In this document: positions 20,048-29,918 of the stretch, in pieces
Numbering within the stretch: the stretch's first letter is position 1
Layout of the letters: each line of letters starts with the position of its first letter
Source: Lactiplantibacillus daoliensis
Lineage (GTDB): Bacteria > Bacillota > Bacilli > Lactobacillales > Lactobacillaceae
Length of the DNA stretch: 64,000 bases
NCBI RefSeq assembly: GCF_005405005.1
Contig: NZ_BJDH01000003.1
Span: forward strand, 62,001-126,000
Direction of reading: 5' to 3'
Program-made: the position numbers and the translations under genes
The notes under the pieces: model-generated
What the model was told of the DNA's origin: nothing
Database searches by the model: none
What the model saw: the letters and a program-made list of their open reading frames with translations, nothing else

Positions 20048-21994
20048 CTAGACGTCTAAGTCCTTAACGAACACAGCGTTGTCTTCGATAAATTCACGCC
20101 GTGGTTTAACTTGGTCCCCCATCAACATGGAGAACACGCCATCGGCATCCGCTGCATCTTCATCACGAACTCGAAGTAAGCGCCGTTTGTCGGGATCCAT
20201 CGTGGTTTCCCACAATTGTTCTGCATCCATTTCACCAAGCCCCTTGTACCGTTGTACAACAGGTTTTGGTGATGGCGCTAATTGACCAACGACTTCTTTT
20301 AATTCTTCATCAGAATCAATATACTTCACGAATTTACCTTGCCGCACTTGATACAACGGTGGCTGGGCAATATAGACGAATCCGGCATCAACAAGTGGCC
20401 GCATATAGCGATAGAACAAGGTCAATAACAACGTCCGAATATGGGCGCCATCGACATCGGCATCGGTCATGATGATCAATTTGTGATAGTTGGCTTTACT
20501 TAAATCAAAGTCACCGCCGAAACCAGTTCCCATCGCGGTAAATAGTGACCGAATTTCTTCGTTAGCCAAGATCTTATCGATGCTGGCTTTTTCGACGTTT
20601 AAAATCTTCCCACGAATTGGGAGGATTGCTTGCGTCAAACGTGAACGGCCTTGCTTGGCCGACCCACCGGCGGAATCCCCTTCGACAATGAACAATTCAC
20701 TGATTTCAGGATCTTTACTGGTGTTGTCAGCTAATTTACCAGGTAAATTACTGATTTCCAGACCGCTCTTTTTACGAGTCACTTCACGCGCCCGTTTAGC
20801 TGCAACCCGCGCTTTGGAAGCTAACGTCCCTTTATCGACAACTTTACGGCCGATGCTAGGATTTTCCATCAAGTACTTGCTGAAATGTTCAGAGAACAAG
20901 CGATCAACCGCAGCCCGCGCATCCGAGTTTCCTAATTTGGTCTTGGTTTGACCTTCAAATTGGGGATCTGGGTGTTTTACGCTGACAACGGCAGTCATGC
21001 CTTCACGCACATCTTCACCAGACAAGTTAGAATCATTATCTTTCAACATGCCATTCTTACGAGCGTAGTCATTAATGACCCGCGTTAAAGCGCGTTTGAA
21101 CCCTTCTTCATGGGTCCCACCTTCGTAGGTATGGATGTTGTTCGTGAATGTCATCAAATTACTGTGATAGTCATCCGTATATTGTAAAGCGACTTCAACG
21201 GTAATCCCGTTTTGTTCACCTTCGACGTAAATTGGTTCAGGGAACAAGACCGTTTTATTTTTATCGAGGAATTCAACATAGTGCCGAATCCCGCCTTCAT
21301 ACAAGAAGTCTTTTTCAGTGGGTTCTTCTGGCCGTTCATCGCGAATTGAAATTTGGAGACCTTTGTTCAAGAAGGCCAATTCACGAATCCGAGTCGTTAA
21401 AATATCAATATCATAAGTCGTGGTTTCTCGGAAGATATCTGGATCTGGCAAGAAATGGACCACGGTGCCATGCGCATCTTCTGGGCAAGTGTCGATGACT
21501 TTCATTGGCGTTTTGACTTTACCACGGGCAAAGTCCATGTAATAAACTTGACCTTCATGGAAAACCTTGACGTCTAGTTCCGTGGATAAGGCATTGACGA
21601 CCGAAGCCCCAACCCCATGTAACCCACCAGAAACTTTATAACCGCCACCGCCGAATTTACCCCCAGCATGGAGAATCGTGAAAACTGTTTCCAAAGCTGG
21701 CTTTCCAGTCTTTGCTTGCGTGCCAACTGGAATCCCACGACCATTATCAGTCACGGTGATACTATTGTCTTTTTCAACGGTCACGTGAATCTTGTCAGCA
21801 AAACCAGCTAACGCTTCATCAATCCCGTTATCGACAATTTCCCAGACTAAATGATGTAGTCCTTGACTACTGGTCGTCCCGATATACATACCGGGACGTT
21901 TCCGGACAGCTTCGAGGCCTTCCAAGACTTGAATTTGGCTGGCGTCATATTCGCGTGCCCGTTCAAGCTTGGTTTCTTTTTCATTTTCGGTCAA
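20048..21994 (-). CDS. gyrB: DNA gyrase subunit B
   Basis: ATPase subunit of gyrase. The 648-residue protein has the GHKL ATP site ([34 protein letters not shown]), the transducer, and a Toprim domain with [13 protein letters not shown] and [19 protein letters not shown]. The start is a TTG with AGGAGG 7 bp upstream, overlapping the recF end by 4 bp. Last gene of the S4-recF-gyrB unit before the structured gap to gyrA. Confidence 0.97.
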   Translation of the reverse strand: MTENEKETKLERAREYDASQIQVLEGLEAVRKRPGMYIGTTSSQGLHHLVWEIVDNGIDEALAGFADKIHVTVEKDNSITVTDNGRGIPVGTQAKTGKPALETVFTILHAGGKFGGGGYKVSGGLHGVGASVVNALSTELDVKVFHEGQVYYMDFARGKVKTPMKVIDTCPEDAHGTVVHFLPDPDIFRETTTYDIDILTTRIRELAFLNKGLQISIRDERPEEPTEKDFLYEGGIRHYVEFLDKNKTVLFPEPIYVEGEQNGITVEVALQYTDDYHSNLMTFTNNIHTYEGGTHEEGFKRALTRVINDYARKNGMLKDNDSNLSGEDVREGMTAVVSVKHPDPQFEGQTKTKLGNSDARAAVDRLFSEHFSKYLMENPSIGRKVVDKGTLASKARVAAKRAREVTRKKSGLEISNLPGKLADNTSKDPEISELFIVEGDSAGGSAKQGRSRLTQAILPIRGKILNVEKASIDKILANEEIRSLFTAMGTGFGGDFDLSKANYHKLIIMTDADVDGAHIRTLLLTLFYRYMRPLVDAGFVYIAQPPLYQVRQGKFVKYIDSDEELKEVVGQLAPSPKPVVQRYKGLGEMDAEQLWETTMDPDKRRLLRVRDEDAADADGVFSMLMGDQVKPRREFIEDNAVFVKDLDV

Positions 21995-23115
21995 TGCGGT
22001 TCCTCCTCATGTAAAATGCCATGGTTAACTTCAAATACTTTGGGTTCATTAATTAATTTTCTTGCAACGCCATCCAAACTCGGCGTTGTCAAAAAAGTTT
22101 GAACTTTATTTTGAATCGCCGTCAACAGATGTGTCTGTCGTGCGGCGTCTAATTCTGATAACACATCGTCTAATAGCAAGACCGGATATTCACCCGTTTC
22201 AGCTTTCATAAGATCAATTTCAGCTAACTTCACCGACAAAGCAGTCGTTCGCTGTTGACCTTGCGAGCCAAAAGTCTGTACATTTTTACCATTGACGCTA
22301 AATTGAAGATCATCGCGATGTGGTCCCAGCAACGTTGTGCCCTGAAAAATTTCCTTGGTTTGTTGCTGCGCGTACATTTTTTGTAGCGTTTGATAGATTT
22401 GGTCCACCGACGTTAACTCCTCGGTGGCAACTTGCGTCACATAATGAAAGCTGAGTTGTTCCTGGTCCTGTGTAATTTCAGCATGGATCACTTGAGCCCA
22501 GTGTTCGAGTTGTTTTAACAGTTCTAAACGTTTGGCAATAATTTCAGCGCCAAACGCCGCCAACTGGTCCGACAACACCCCGAGGTATACCTTATCCTTA
22601 GCTTCATGATGATTTAACTGGCGTAAGTATTGATTACGCTGTTTCAGAATTGCTCGATACTGACTAAGGTTATAAAGATAGCGCGGACTCATTTGCCCGA
22701 ATTCCATATCCATGAAGCGGCGCCGAATTGACGGCGCCCCCTTCACAATCGATAGGTCTTCCGGTGCAAAGACGATCACGTTCAAATTGCCAATATATTG
22801 TGACAACTTGGCCTGTTCCAGGTGATTCACTTTGGCACGTTTACCTTTTTTGCCCAGTTCCAACTCTAACGGTAAGCTACCGGTTGCTTTATGTAACCGA
22901 CCCTTTAAAGTTGCCGTGGACGCCTGCCAGCGAATGAGTTCCTTATCGTTAGCCGTACGATGGCTACGGGTCAGCGCTAAAACATAAATGGCTTCTAGCA
23001 AGTTTGTCTTACCTTGGGCATTTTCGCCCAACAATACATTGACACCCTGGCTAAAAGTCACCGCTAACTGCTCATAATTCCGAAAGTCATGCAGTTCCAA
23101 ATTCTCTAAGTACAT
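21991..23115 (-). CDS. recF: DNA replication and repair protein RecF
   Basis: SMC-like ATPase that loads RecA at gaps. The 374-residue protein has Walker [16 protein letters not shown] near residue 30, the ABC signature [16 protein letters not shown], and Walker [14 protein letters not shown]. Its ATG directly abuts the S4-domain gene and its stop overlaps gyrB. The dnaN-S4-recF-gyrB order is the standard Firmicutes origin layout. Confidence 0.96.
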   Translation of the reverse strand: MYLENLELHDFRNYEQLAVTFSQGVNVLLGENAQGKTNLLEAIYVLALTRSHRTANDKELIRWQASTATLKGRLHKATGSLPLELELGKKGKRAKVNHLEQAKLSQYIGNLNVIVFAPEDLSIVKGAPSIRRRFMDMEFGQMSPRYLYNLSQYRAILKQRNQYLRQLNHHEAKDKVYLGVLSDQLAAFGAEIIAKRLELLKQLEHWAQVIHAEITQDQEQLSFHYVTQVATEELTSVDQIYQTLQKMYAQQQTKEIFQGTTLLGPHRDDLQFSVNGKNVQTFGSQGQQRTTALSVKLAEIDLMKAETGEYPVLLLDDVLSELDAARQTHLLTAIQNKVQTFLTTPSLDGVARKLINEPKVFEVNHGILHEEEPH

Positions 23116-23352
23116 CTAATCAGTCGTTTCTGTCCGATTTGAGCGAATAAAAAATGACCCGTTCGCCTCAACTTCAATCGTGTCGCCGGGATAAAGCTTT
23201 CGACCACGTCGATCATCGGGTTCACCATTGACTAAGACTTTGGTCTCACGTAAAAACCACTTAGCCTGACCACCAGAACTAATAATGGCCTCTTCTTTTA
23301 ACATCTGTCCCAAAGTAATAAAGGACGTGTCAATCTGTACTGGCTGTTTCAA
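23116..23352 (-). CDS. yaaA: S4-domain RNA-binding protein YaaA
   Basis: Small protein of 78 residues with one S4 domain (ITLGQMLKEEAIISSGGQAKWFLRE, then VLVNGEPDDRRGRKLYPGDTIEV). Family members between dnaN and recF are thought to act in ribosome assembly; that is family knowledge and not shown here. Starts with TTG after AGGTGA. First gene of the recF-gyrB unit, about 80 bp after a consensus-like promoter. Confidence 0.93.
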   Translation of the reverse strand: MKQPVQIDTSFITLGQMLKEEAIISSGGQAKWFLRETKVLVNGEPDDRRGRKLYPGDTIEVEANGSFFIRSNRTETTD

Positions 23353-23431
23353 AATGTCACCTGCCTAACTTTCAATTACAAGCTATCAAACGTCTGTGCC
23401 GAGTGTTTTTGCACACTCCTCAACAGGTTAT

Positions 23432-23460
23432 ATTATACCTGTTTTATTATGAAAATTCAA
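23432..23460 (-). promoter_or_regulatory. Promoter for yaaA-recF-gyrB
   Basis: TTGAAT (complement of 23455-23460), a 17-bp spacer and TATAAT (23432-23437) on the minus strand. The -10 sits inside a small palindrome ACAGGT-N8-ACCTGT, which could be an operator. Confidence 0.8.
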
Positions 23461-23910
23461 TTTATAACGGCATTCAGAGCCATTTTAAGACGATTTAAGC
23501 AAAACTAATGTCGGGGTACTCACCTAGGGGTAAATTTGCTAGAATTCGAAAAATTTACGGATTTTCGCGAAATTGGTTAATTTTTTACATCAAAAGTTAG
23601 GTCAATTTCGTTTTCATACTGAAATAGACCTTAAATTGAGTCTATTTCGACCTGTTCGATTACAGCCTGAAACAGTTACATGCGCCGATAATGCTATTTT
23701 AAGCTCGCCAGACCTACTTTCTAATCCAATCAACGAGAATCGCTCAGATCGACAATCAGTCGACTTATTATCAAAACTGACCGTTGCTTTCCAAACTCAC
23801 GTCATCTTTCAAACTAGAAATTGTATAAACGTCACTTAACGATGTCACTTTAAAAGTTACACCAGTTGTAATCCTATGATTGCCAAGCGTTTTCAAACCT
23901 ATAAACCAAC
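23461..23910. other. Gene-free stretch between dnaN and yaaA
   Basis: About 450 bp. An 88-codon plus-strand frame (23573-23839) has no ribosome site and no recognisable domain, so I do not call it. A and T are frequent. I see no repeat or strong structure. Confidence 0.5.
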
Positions 23911-23948
23911 AAAAAAAGGCCTCCTATTTCGGTTGAAATTAGGTGACC
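23911..23948 (-). terminator. Terminator after dnaN
   Basis: An imperfect GC-ended stem around a GGTT loop, followed on the minus strand by seven T residues (23911-23917). It lies 30 bp after the dnaN stop. Confidence 0.8.
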
Positions 23949-23978
23949 TTTTGCGCTGATTGTATATTTATTCAGTAA

Positions 23979-25118
23979 TTAGAACGTCCGTACTGGCGTA
24001 ATCAATTGAATAAAGTTCTCGCCTTCTTCGGTTGGCACCAAAGTGAATGGACGCAATGCCATCGTGAACGAAATCTTGATCATCGCTTGGCCAAAGGAAC
24101 GGAGTGCTTCTTTCATGTAATCTGGGTTAAATGAAATTTCGAGTTCATCGCCATCTAACTCAGCGGGTTGCAACTGTTCGGTTACTTCACCAACATCGGG
24201 TGAGTTACCAAAAATCGTAATAGTCTTATCAGTTGGATTGACTGAGAAACGAACCACGTTATTGCGACTTTCATGTGAAAGCAAGGATGCCCGTTCAATC
24301 GCAGCGGATAAAGCAGGTGCCTCAATTTCAACGGTCGTGTTTGATTCTTTTGGAATCAATCGTGAGGTATCGGGGTAGTTTCCTTCCAGCAATCGTGAAT
24401 AGAACGAGGTGTTACCAAGGACAAAGAGCACTTGATTTTCAGATAAACGCATTTGCACGTCTGGGTTATCATCGCCGATCATCCGTGATAGTTCAGTCAA
24501 GCTTTTCCCAGGAATAATCACGTCGTAGTCGGCATTATTAGCTTCTGGTAACTTGATTTTCCGTTGGCTTAAACGATGAGAATCAGTAGCAACAGCCAAA
24601 AATTCACCATTAGCCAAAATAAAATGAACCCCAGTTAAAATCGGCCGGCTTTCTTGATTAGAAACCGCGATGACGGTTTGACCAATCAACTCTTTGAAAA
24701 CATCACCAGCCAAAGTAATGGTGTTGGTCGTATCAATTTCTGGCAGATGCGGATAATTTTCAGGATCTAAGCCATTAATTGTAAAGGAAGCGGCGCCAGA
24801 AGTAATTTGGGTTTGAAAGCCGTCGGTAACGGCAACTGTCATCGTATCTTCTGGTAACTTTTTAACGATTTCGCTAAAGAAACGCGCTGGTAACACAATT
24901 GAACCGGTATCTTCAACAACTAATGTATTGTTATCGTCGTCTGCTGGAATTGTTGTTTCAATGGAAATGTCAGCGTCGCTACCCGTTAAGGTAATGCCTT
25001 CAGTAGCAACGTCTAATTTTAGTCCCGTTAAAATGGGAATCGTTGTTTTTGATGAAATAGCGCGTTGAACATTATTTAACTCTTTAATAAATGCAGATCG
25101 ATTGATTGTGAACTTCAT
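23979..25118 (-). CDS. dnaN: DNA polymerase III beta clamp
   Basis: Ring-shaped sliding clamp that tethers polymerase to DNA. The 379-residue protein begins MKFTINRSAFIKELNNVQRAI and ends in LITPVRTF, like the family. Three repeated clamp folds can be traced (ATEGITLTGSDADIS; AVSNQESRPILTGVHF; DELEISFNPDYMKEALR). It follows dnaA by 173 bp, a gap that holds DnaA boxes. Confidence 0.97.
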   Translation of the reverse strand: MKFTINRSAFIKELNNVQRAISSKTTIPILTGLKLDVATEGITLTGSDADISIETTIPADDDNNTLVVEDTGSIVLPARFFSEIVKKLPEDTMTVAVTDGFQTQITSGAASFTINGLDPENYPHLPEIDTTNTITLAGDVFKELIGQTVIAVSNQESRPILTGVHFILANGEFLAVATDSHRLSQRKIKLPEANNADYDVIIPGKSLTELSRMIGDDNPDVQMRLSENQVLFVLGNTSFYSRLLEGNYPDTSRLIPKESNTTVEIEAPALSAAIERASLLSHESRNNVVRFSVNPTDKTITIFGNSPDVGEVTEQLQPAELDGDELEISFNPDYMKEALRSFGQAMIKISFTMALRPFTLVPTEEGENFIQLITPVRTF

Positions 25119-25194
25119 AACTGAATCCTCTCTTCTTCGTGATGTCTCTATATTAGATTAAGTAATAAAAGGTCGTAGTAATAGTAGAGCAGTG

Positions 25195-25291
25195 GGTAAT
25201 GTGGAAAAGTTTTAGAAATGCGATGACTGTCGAGTTTTCCACATGTGCATAAGTTGTGGAAAACTTTTTGAGTTATGCCCTTTTATCCACA
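25195..25291. other. DnaA-box cluster between dnaA and dnaN
   Basis: A perfect TTATCCACA box (25283-25291) ends next to the dnaA stop. Nearby are TTTTCCACA-type sites in both orientations (GTTTTCCACATG; TTGTGGAAAAC; ATGTGGAAAAG). Together with the upstream cluster this gives a bipartite origin like that of B. subtilis. Confidence 0.75.
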
Positions 25292-26653
25292 CTAAGCTTT
25301 AAGCTGACTTTTCAAATCTCCGATGGCTTGTTGAAGATCAAGGTCAGTTTTAAGTGCTGCTGCAATTTTATCATAGGCATGGATGACCGTGGTATGATCC
25401 TTACCGCCAAATTCATTCCCAATGCGCGGTAAAGAGCTATCCGTTAATTCGCGGGATAGGTACATTGCAATCTGTCGTGGCATAACGATTTGCTTATTAC
25501 GTTTTTTACCCTTTAATTCGGCCATTGTGACGTGATAATACTTCGCGACTTTTTCCTGAATGACCGGAATTGAGACTTCCGATAATTTATTGCTTAAATT
25601 GAGACTCTTCAAAGCATCTGCGACTAAACTTGTGGTGATTGGTGAGTTATTCAAACGTGAATAGGCTTGAACACGTGCCAAGGCACCTTCAAGTTCACGG
25701 ACGTTGGAATCAATTTGTCCCGCGATGTAACTTAACGTGTCATCGGGAATGTCGATGCCTTCTAAATCGGCTTTATTCCGTAAAATTGCGATCCGGGTTT
25801 CAAGATCCGGTGGTGTGATATCAACAGATAAGCCCCATTTGAATCGAGAAACTAGCCGATCTTGTAATTTTGGAATCTCGTTTGGTAACCGATCAGAAGT
25901 GAGGACGATTTGTTTATCATCTTCATATAAAGCATTGAAAGTATGGAAGAACTCTTCTTGCGTTGCTTCCTTATTAGCAAAGAATTGAATATCGTCGACC
26001 AACAGGAGATCAACGTTACGGTATTCTTCCCGAAAAGATTCTTGCGTCCCCGTTTGGATGGCGTTGATCAAGTCATTCGTGAAAGCTTCACTCGTCACGT
26101 ATTTAACCTTGCTATTCGGGTCGGTCTCTAATAATTTGTTACCAATAGCGTGCATCAAGTGGGTCTTGCCCAACCCGACGCCCCCATAGAAAAACAACGG
26201 ATTATACATTGTGCCTGGTTCTTCGGACACGACTAAAGCCGCGGCGTGCGCCATTTGGTTACCTTTACCAATGACAAAGCTTTCAAATGTATATTTTGGG
26301 TTGAGTTTCGTTTCCCGCATAAATGTGGGGGTAGTTGCAGTGGCTGCTTCACCAGATGCAACGTTACCGGTAGTCGCTTGCGATTTTTTCGTAAGCTGCT
26401 GACGTTCTTCTTCAGTTATCATCACTGGCGTAATCTGCTCGTTAGTTGCTTGGAAGGCATAATCTGTAAATTTGGCCGCCAAGTTGTTTTCCCAATAATC
26501 GCGATGTAATTTAGTCGGAACTTCAATTGTCATCTGTAAATTATTGAGTTGGAGTGGTTTCGCCGGTTCGACAAACGTCTGAAAAGTGATCGATGAAAGA
26601 TCACCTTTCATGGAGAACTTAATGATATTCCATAAGTCATTACGTTCCAGCAC
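25292..26653 (-). CDS. dnaA: Chromosomal replication initiator DnaA
   Basis: AAA+ protein that opens the origin. The 453-residue chain has an N-terminal interaction domain, a short linker rich in Thr and Ala, Walker [17 protein letters not shown], Walker [15 protein letters not shown], and the DNA-binding signature [15 protein letters not shown]. The start is GTG at 26653, with AAAGGGG upstream. A DnaA box (26709-26717) lies just upstream of its promoter -10, consistent with autoregulation. Confidence 0.97.
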   Translation of the reverse strand: MLERNDLWNIIKFSMKGDLSSITFQTFVEPAKPLQLNNLQMTIEVPTKLHRDYWENNLAAKFTDYAFQATNEQITPVMITEEERQQLTKKSQATTGNVASGEAATATTPTFMRETKLNPKYTFESFVIGKGNQMAHAAALVVSEEPGTMYNPLFFYGGVGLGKTHLMHAIGNKLLETDPNSKVKYVTSEAFTNDLINAIQTGTQESFREEYRNVDLLLVDDIQFFANKEATQEEFFHTFNALYEDDKQIVLTSDRLPNEIPKLQDRLVSRFKWGLSVDITPPDLETRIAILRNKADLEGIDIPDDTLSYIAGQIDSNVRELEGALARVQAYSRLNNSPITTSLVADALKSLNLSNKLSEVSIPVIQEKVAKYYHVTMAELKGKKRNKQIVMPRQIAMYLSRELTDSSLPRIGNEFGGKDHTTVIHAYDKIAAALKTDLDLQQAIGDLKSQLKA

Positions 26654-26686
26654 GTGGATACCCCTTTTCTTAAAAAACGTAATTCT

Positions 26687-26695
26687 ATTCTAGCA
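26687..26695 (-). promoter_or_regulatory. dnaA promoter (extended -10)
   Basis: TGCTAGAAT on the minus strand, an extended -10 about 35 bp before the GTG start. No clear -35 is seen; the TTTTCCACA DnaA box at 26709-26717 falls near the -35 region. Confidence 0.6.
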
Positions 26696-26704
26696 TGAAC
26701 AACT

Positions 26705-26980
26705 GGAGTTTTCCACAAGTGGACAAACAGATGTTAAAATAAATCACAGGGTGTTTTTAGTGTTGTCCACAGGATGTTCAAAAAAAGTCCTTAGCTTAAA
26801 TTTGTTCGAGTTATACACAACGGAGCGTTCAAAATTAAGCTTGCTACAATAGACTTTAGAAGAGTTATACACACTCAAAATAACTCTTGTGGATAACTAA
26901 ATCACAGGCTGTCATTTTGTCGATAAGCCTGTGCACAAATTGGGGACAGCTAAAAAGGCTACGAGGTGTTTCCACAAGCT
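26705..26980. other. oriC: oriC, upstream DnaA-box cluster
   Basis: Six boxes or near-boxes lie in 270 bp: TTTTCCACA (26709), TTGTCCACA (26763), TTATACACA (26811 and 26865), TGTGGATAA (26888, reverse) and GTTTCCACA (26968). It lies between divergent dnaA and rpmH, where gene orientation switches from minus to plus. AT-rich sequence follows toward rpmH. The layout is that of a Firmicutes oriC. Confidence 0.85.
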
Positions 26981-27040
26981 TTTTCCTAAAAGGATTAAAT
27001 GTATAGGGCGTTTTAATATAAGGGCAAAACAATTTTATGG

Positions 27041-27069
27041 TTTTCAAAATTGACAATATATGCTATAGT
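27041..27069 (+). promoter_or_regulatory. Putative rpmH promoter
   Basis: Extended -10 TGCTATAGT (27061-27069) about 90 bp before rpmH, with a weak TTTTCA at -35 spacing (27041-27046). A TTGACA at 27050 is too close to this -10 to pair with it. Confidence 0.5.
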
Positions 27070-27160
27070 ATTCAGGAAATGCGTTTAGAGTTTGACTGCG
27101 TTTTGAAAATAACGACTTAATCGAATTGATTCATGTCATTATAGAGAAGGAGGTGTCATG

Positions 27161-27295
27161 ATGAAGAGAACTTACCAACCAAAGAAGCGGCATCGTCAAC
27201 GTGTCCATGGTTTCCGCAAACGGATGAGCACCAGCGATGGCCGTAAAGTGTTAGCCCGTCGACGCCAACGAGGCAGAAAAGTATTGTCTGCATAG
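27161..27295 (+). CDS. rpmH: 50S ribosomal protein L34
   Basis: Very basic 44-residue ribosomal protein: [20 protein letters not shown], then a C-terminal [12 protein letters not shown]. Length and sequence are those of L34. The second of two adjacent ATGs (27161) is chosen because family members begin MKRTYQP and AGGAGG then lies at a good distance. First gene right of oriC, followed by its own terminator. Confidence 0.97.
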   Translation: MKRTYQPKKRHRQRVHGFRKRMSTSDGRKVLARRRQRGRKVLSA

Positions 27296-27323
27296 GCCAC
27301 TGATAATCAGTGGCTTTTTCTTT
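27296..27323 (+). terminator. Terminator after rpmH
   Basis: Stem GCCACTGA/TCAGTGGC with a TAA loop, then TTTTTCTTT. It starts directly at the rpmH stop. Confidence 0.85.
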
Positions 27324-27359
27324 ACAGTCCTAGACCTTCATTAGTCTAGGACTGTAAAG
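27320..27359. repeat. Perfect 16-bp hairpin between rpmH and rnpA
   Basis: CTTTACAGTCCTAGAC (27320-27335) pairs fully with 27344-27359 around an 8-nt loop. No T-run follows the right arm, so it is not a standard terminator. It lies in the leader of rnpA. Confidence 0.7.
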
Positions 27360-27410
27360 TTATGTAGCAATTCGCTCAGGTTAGCTTGAGTGCACACATG
27401 GAGATGGATT

Positions 27411-27755
27411 ATGCGAAAATCATATCGGGTAAAAAAAGAAACTGAGTTTCAGCAAGTTTTTGAGACCCGCAACTCGTATGCCAATCGTCAATTTGTCATT
27501 TACGTTTTGGATAAACCGGAGCAACCGCATTTTCGGGTCGGCATCTCAGTCGGTAAAAAGATTGGGAATGCGGTGGCTCGGAACTGGGTTAAGCGCCGGA
27601 TTCGGCAATCAATCACTGAGTTGAAACCGCAACTCAAACAAGATGCGGATTTTCTCGTCATTGCTCGACCAACCGTTGCCGGTAAGTCGCAAGCCGAAAC
27701 CAAAGCTTATCTTAGCCATGCGCTAAAGCTAGCGCACCTGCTGGACAATGATTAA
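27411..27755 (+). CDS. rnpA: Ribonuclease P protein component
   Basis: Protein subunit that helps the catalytic RNA mature tRNA 5' ends. The 114-residue protein contains the family RNA-binding block AVARNWVKRRIRQ and HFRVGISVGKKIGNA. The ATG at 27411 is used, 7 bp after GGAGATG; the longer frame from a GTG at 27390 adds residues atypical for the family. It lies 15 bp before yidC in the standard rpmH-rnpA-yidC-jag-mnmE order. Confidence 0.95.
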   Translation: MRKSYRVKKETEFQQVFETRNSYANRQFVIYVLDKPEQPHFRVGISVGKKIGNAVARNWVKRRIRQSITELKPQLKQDADFLVIARPTVAGKSQAETKAYLSHALKLAHLLDND

Positions 27756-27770
27756 AGTGAGGACATTCGT

Positions 27771-28604
27771 TTGAAAAAGTACAGAAAAATACTGGCAATG
27801 CTGGCCGTACTAGCCTTAGTGTTAGTTTTGAGTGGGTGTAGTAATACCCCAATCACGGATAAGAGTACCGGGTTTTGGGATGGCTTGATCATCTTGAATT
27901 TCTCACGGGCGATTATTTGGCTGGCACACTTGTTTGGTCATAGTTATGGACTTGGGATCATCGCGTTTACGTTGATTATCCGAATCATCATCTTACCGTT
28001 GATGATTTTCCAAACTCGGAGCATGGTTGCGATGCAAGAAATCCAACCGCAGATGAAAGCTTTGCAAAAGCAATATTCATCACGCGATATGGAAACTCAG
28101 CAGAAGCTTCAATCCGAGATGAAGAAGTTATACTCACAGTATGGCGTTCATCCAATGGCCAGCATGTTGCCGTTGCTAGTTCAAATGCCAGTTTTGATTG
28201 CCTTATACCAAGCAATTTGGCGGACGCAAGCGTTGAAGACGGGCTCGTTCTTATGGTTGCAACTTGGGAGTAAAGATCCGTATTACGTTTTGCCAATCCT
28301 AGCGGCGTTGTTCACGTTTGCTAGTTCGTGGTTGTCGATGAAGTCGCAACCAGAGCAAAACGGGATGACCACTTCGATGACGTACTTGATGCCAGTGATT
28401 ATTTTGATTACTGCCATCAACGTACCATCCGCGTTGTCCTTGTACTGGGTTATTTCCAACGCTTTCCAAGTTGGTCAAACCTTACTACTTCAAAATCCCT
28501 TCAAGATTAATCGCGAACGGGAAGAGAAGAAGAAAAAAGAACGTGATCGTAAACGCGACCTTGAAAAAGCTAGAAAGCGTGCGATTCGGAATCATAAACG
28601 TTAA
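27771..28604 (+). CDS. yidC: Membrane protein insertase YidC
   Basis: Inserts proteins into the membrane, alone or with SecYEG. The 277-residue precursor has a lipoprotein signal ending in LSGC (cysteine 23 is the lipidation site), five membrane segments, and a very basic cytoplasmic tail (EREEKKKKERDRKRDLEKARKRA). The start is TTG at 27771 behind GTGAGG. Many lactobacilli have a second YidC elsewhere; this is the rnpA-linked copy. Confidence 0.95.
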   Translation: MKKYRKILAMLAVLALVLVLSGCSNTPITDKSTGFWDGLIILNFSRAIIWLAHLFGHSYGLGIIAFTLIIRIIILPLMIFQTRSMVAMQEIQPQMKALQKQYSSRDMETQQKLQSEMKKLYSQYGVHPMASMLPLLVQMPVLIALYQAIWRTQALKTGSFLWLQLGSKDPYYVLPILAALFTFASSWLSMKSQPEQNGMTTSMTYLMPVIILITAINVPSALSLYWVISNAFQVGQTLLLQNPFKINREREEKKKKERDRKRDLEKARKRAIRNHKR

Positions 28605-28612
28605 ATACAAAT

Positions 28613-28641
28613 GGACCTGCCCATGTGGTGGGTCTTTTTTT
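28613..28641 (+). terminator. Terminator after yidC
   Basis: A short imperfect GGACC...GGTC stem followed by seven T residues, 9 bp after the yidC stop. Confidence 0.7.
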
Positions 28642-28642
28642 G

Positions 28643-28773
28643 TAGAGTGGTAAAATCAACGGGTTGCTAGCGAGCATTATCGTGGCTAAATCATTGCTCG
28701 GCGTTTTTCCGAGCAGTGATTTAGCTGGGATAAGCGGAACTCGCAGTTGGTTTTACCACGTTTCGACTATAAA
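28643..28773. repeat. Structured repeat, family 1, copy B
   Basis: About 130 bp closed by GTGGTAAAATCAAC (28647) and GTTGGTTTTACCAC (to 28759), with a long inner hairpin GCTAAATCA...TGATTTAGC. It ends in CCACGTTTCGACTATAAA. The other copy at 36172 is in the opposite orientation and keeps that end sequence, but its stems differ in sequence. Confidence 0.75.
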
Positions 28774-28921
28774 GCTAAGAAAAGTGCCTAATCCCCAGCC
28801 AAAATAAGCACGCCTTCAATTTTTACCATTCAGTCAACAATAATTCTCGTCGCTAAATTTATCCTTTCGTGACCAACAAACTGTCCAATCATGCCCTCGA
28901 TTCCCGCCTGCCATGGTGTAA
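28774..28921. other. Gene-free stretch before jag
   Basis: About 150 bp between repeat copy B and the jag promoter. No coding frame, repeat or strong hairpin is seen. Confidence 0.5.
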
Positions 28922-28930
28922 TGCTATAAT
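28922..28930 (+). promoter_or_regulatory. jag promoter (extended -10)
   Basis: TGCTATAAT, a perfect extended -10, about 35 bp before the jag ATG. The -35 is poor. Confidence 0.65.
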
Positions 28931-28963
28931 AGTCCTAGGTATTTTTATCGAGGAGGAAATCGG

Positions 28964-29857
28964 ATGACAGTATTTGAAGGTAATACCGTCGCAGCTGCCA
29001 TGGCAGCTGGTTTAAAACAAATGCAATTAAACCGCGATCAAGTTGAGCTTGAAGTTCTCGCGGAACCCAAGAAGGGCTTTTTAGGAATCGGTAAGCAGGC
29101 GGCTAAGGTTCGTTTAACTGCGAAACCACAGCCAAGTTCACAAGCAAAGGTGTCGGTAAGTGCGGCAACGATCGTTAAGCCACAATCACAAGCTGAGGAG
29201 CCTGCCACTAGTGCGCCAGTGGCTAAGAAGTCAGTGAAGACCGTGGCACCAAAAGTCAGTGTTTCAAAGCCAGTCGTCACTTCAGCACCAGTTTCAGCGC
29301 AACCAGTCGTGACTTCGGCGGCAACCATGAGTGTGACCGACACGGCTGCCGACACCACGGCCCCAGTGCGAACCCCGGAACAAATTGCGGCCCGGCAAGC
29401 GGCTAATGAAACGGCCGTCCGTGAGTTAAGTGCCTACTTGCTAGAAGTTGTGAAGCAACTTGGTATTACGGCTGATTTGGATGTCGACTTTGGCAATCGC
29501 TATGCCACGCTTAATTTTGATACGGCGAAGCAAGGGCTCTTGATTGGCAAACATGGTCGGACAATTAATGCTTTGCAAGATTTGGCACAGGTGTATATGA
29601 ATCATCATGGCGCGTCTCACGTGAATGTTGTTTTGGACGTCGATGATTATCGTGAACGACGTGAGGAAACTTTGCAACGCTTGGCAGAAAGTACCGCGCG
29701 TGAGGCCATTGCGACTGGTAAGCAGGTTTTCTTGGATCCAATGCCCTCTTTTGAGCGCAAATTGATTCATGCGGAACTTGCCAATAATCGGCACGTTACA
29801 ACGTTCTCAGAGGGCCGAGATCCGCATCGGGCCGTTGTTGTGGCCGCTCGTAAATAA
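28964..29857 (+). CDS. jag: RNA-binding protein Jag (KhpB/EloR)
   Basis: RNA-binding regulator linked to cell elongation and division in lactic streptococci. The 297-residue protein has an N-terminal Jag domain (residues 1-50, ending KKGFLGIGKQAAKVRL), a low-complexity linker rich in Ala, Val, Pro, Ser and Thr (about 53-130), a KH domain with the GLLIGKHGRTINALQ loop, and an R3H domain with ERKLIH and RDPHRAVVV. AGGAGG precedes the ATG. Confidence 0.95.
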   Translation: MTVFEGNTVAAAMAAGLKQMQLNRDQVELEVLAEPKKGFLGIGKQAAKVRLTAKPQPSSQAKVSVSAATIVKPQSQAEEPATSAPVAKKSVKTVAPKVSVSKPVVTSAPVSAQPVVTSAATMSVTDTAADTTAPVRTPEQIAARQAANETAVRELSAYLLEVVKQLGITADLDVDFGNRYATLNFDTAKQGLLIGKHGRTINALQDLAQVYMNHHGASHVNVVLDVDDYRERREETLQRLAESTAREAIATGKQVFLDPMPSFERKLIHAELANNRHVTTFSEGRDPHRAVVVAARK

Positions 29858-29884
29858 GGAAATATTTGGCGGGCAAACAGGCGT

Positions 29885-29913
29885 TTGACAAACGACAAAT
29901 GTGCTATTATAGT
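29885..29913 (+). promoter_or_regulatory. Promoter of candidate small RNA
   Basis: TTGACA (29885-29890), exactly 17 bp, then TATAGT (29908-29913). A near-consensus sigma-A promoter inside the jag-mnmE gap. Confidence 0.8.
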
Positions 29914-29918
29914 AAGTG

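Noticed and set aside
23573-23839. 88-codon plus-strand frame in the dnaN-yaaA gap
   Set aside because: No ribosome site, biased composition, no recognisable domain, and it is opposite to all neighbours.
27050-27078. TTGACA at 27050 as -35 of the rpmH promoter
   Set aside because: No -10 lies at 16-18 bp; the good -10 (27064) is only 8 bp away.
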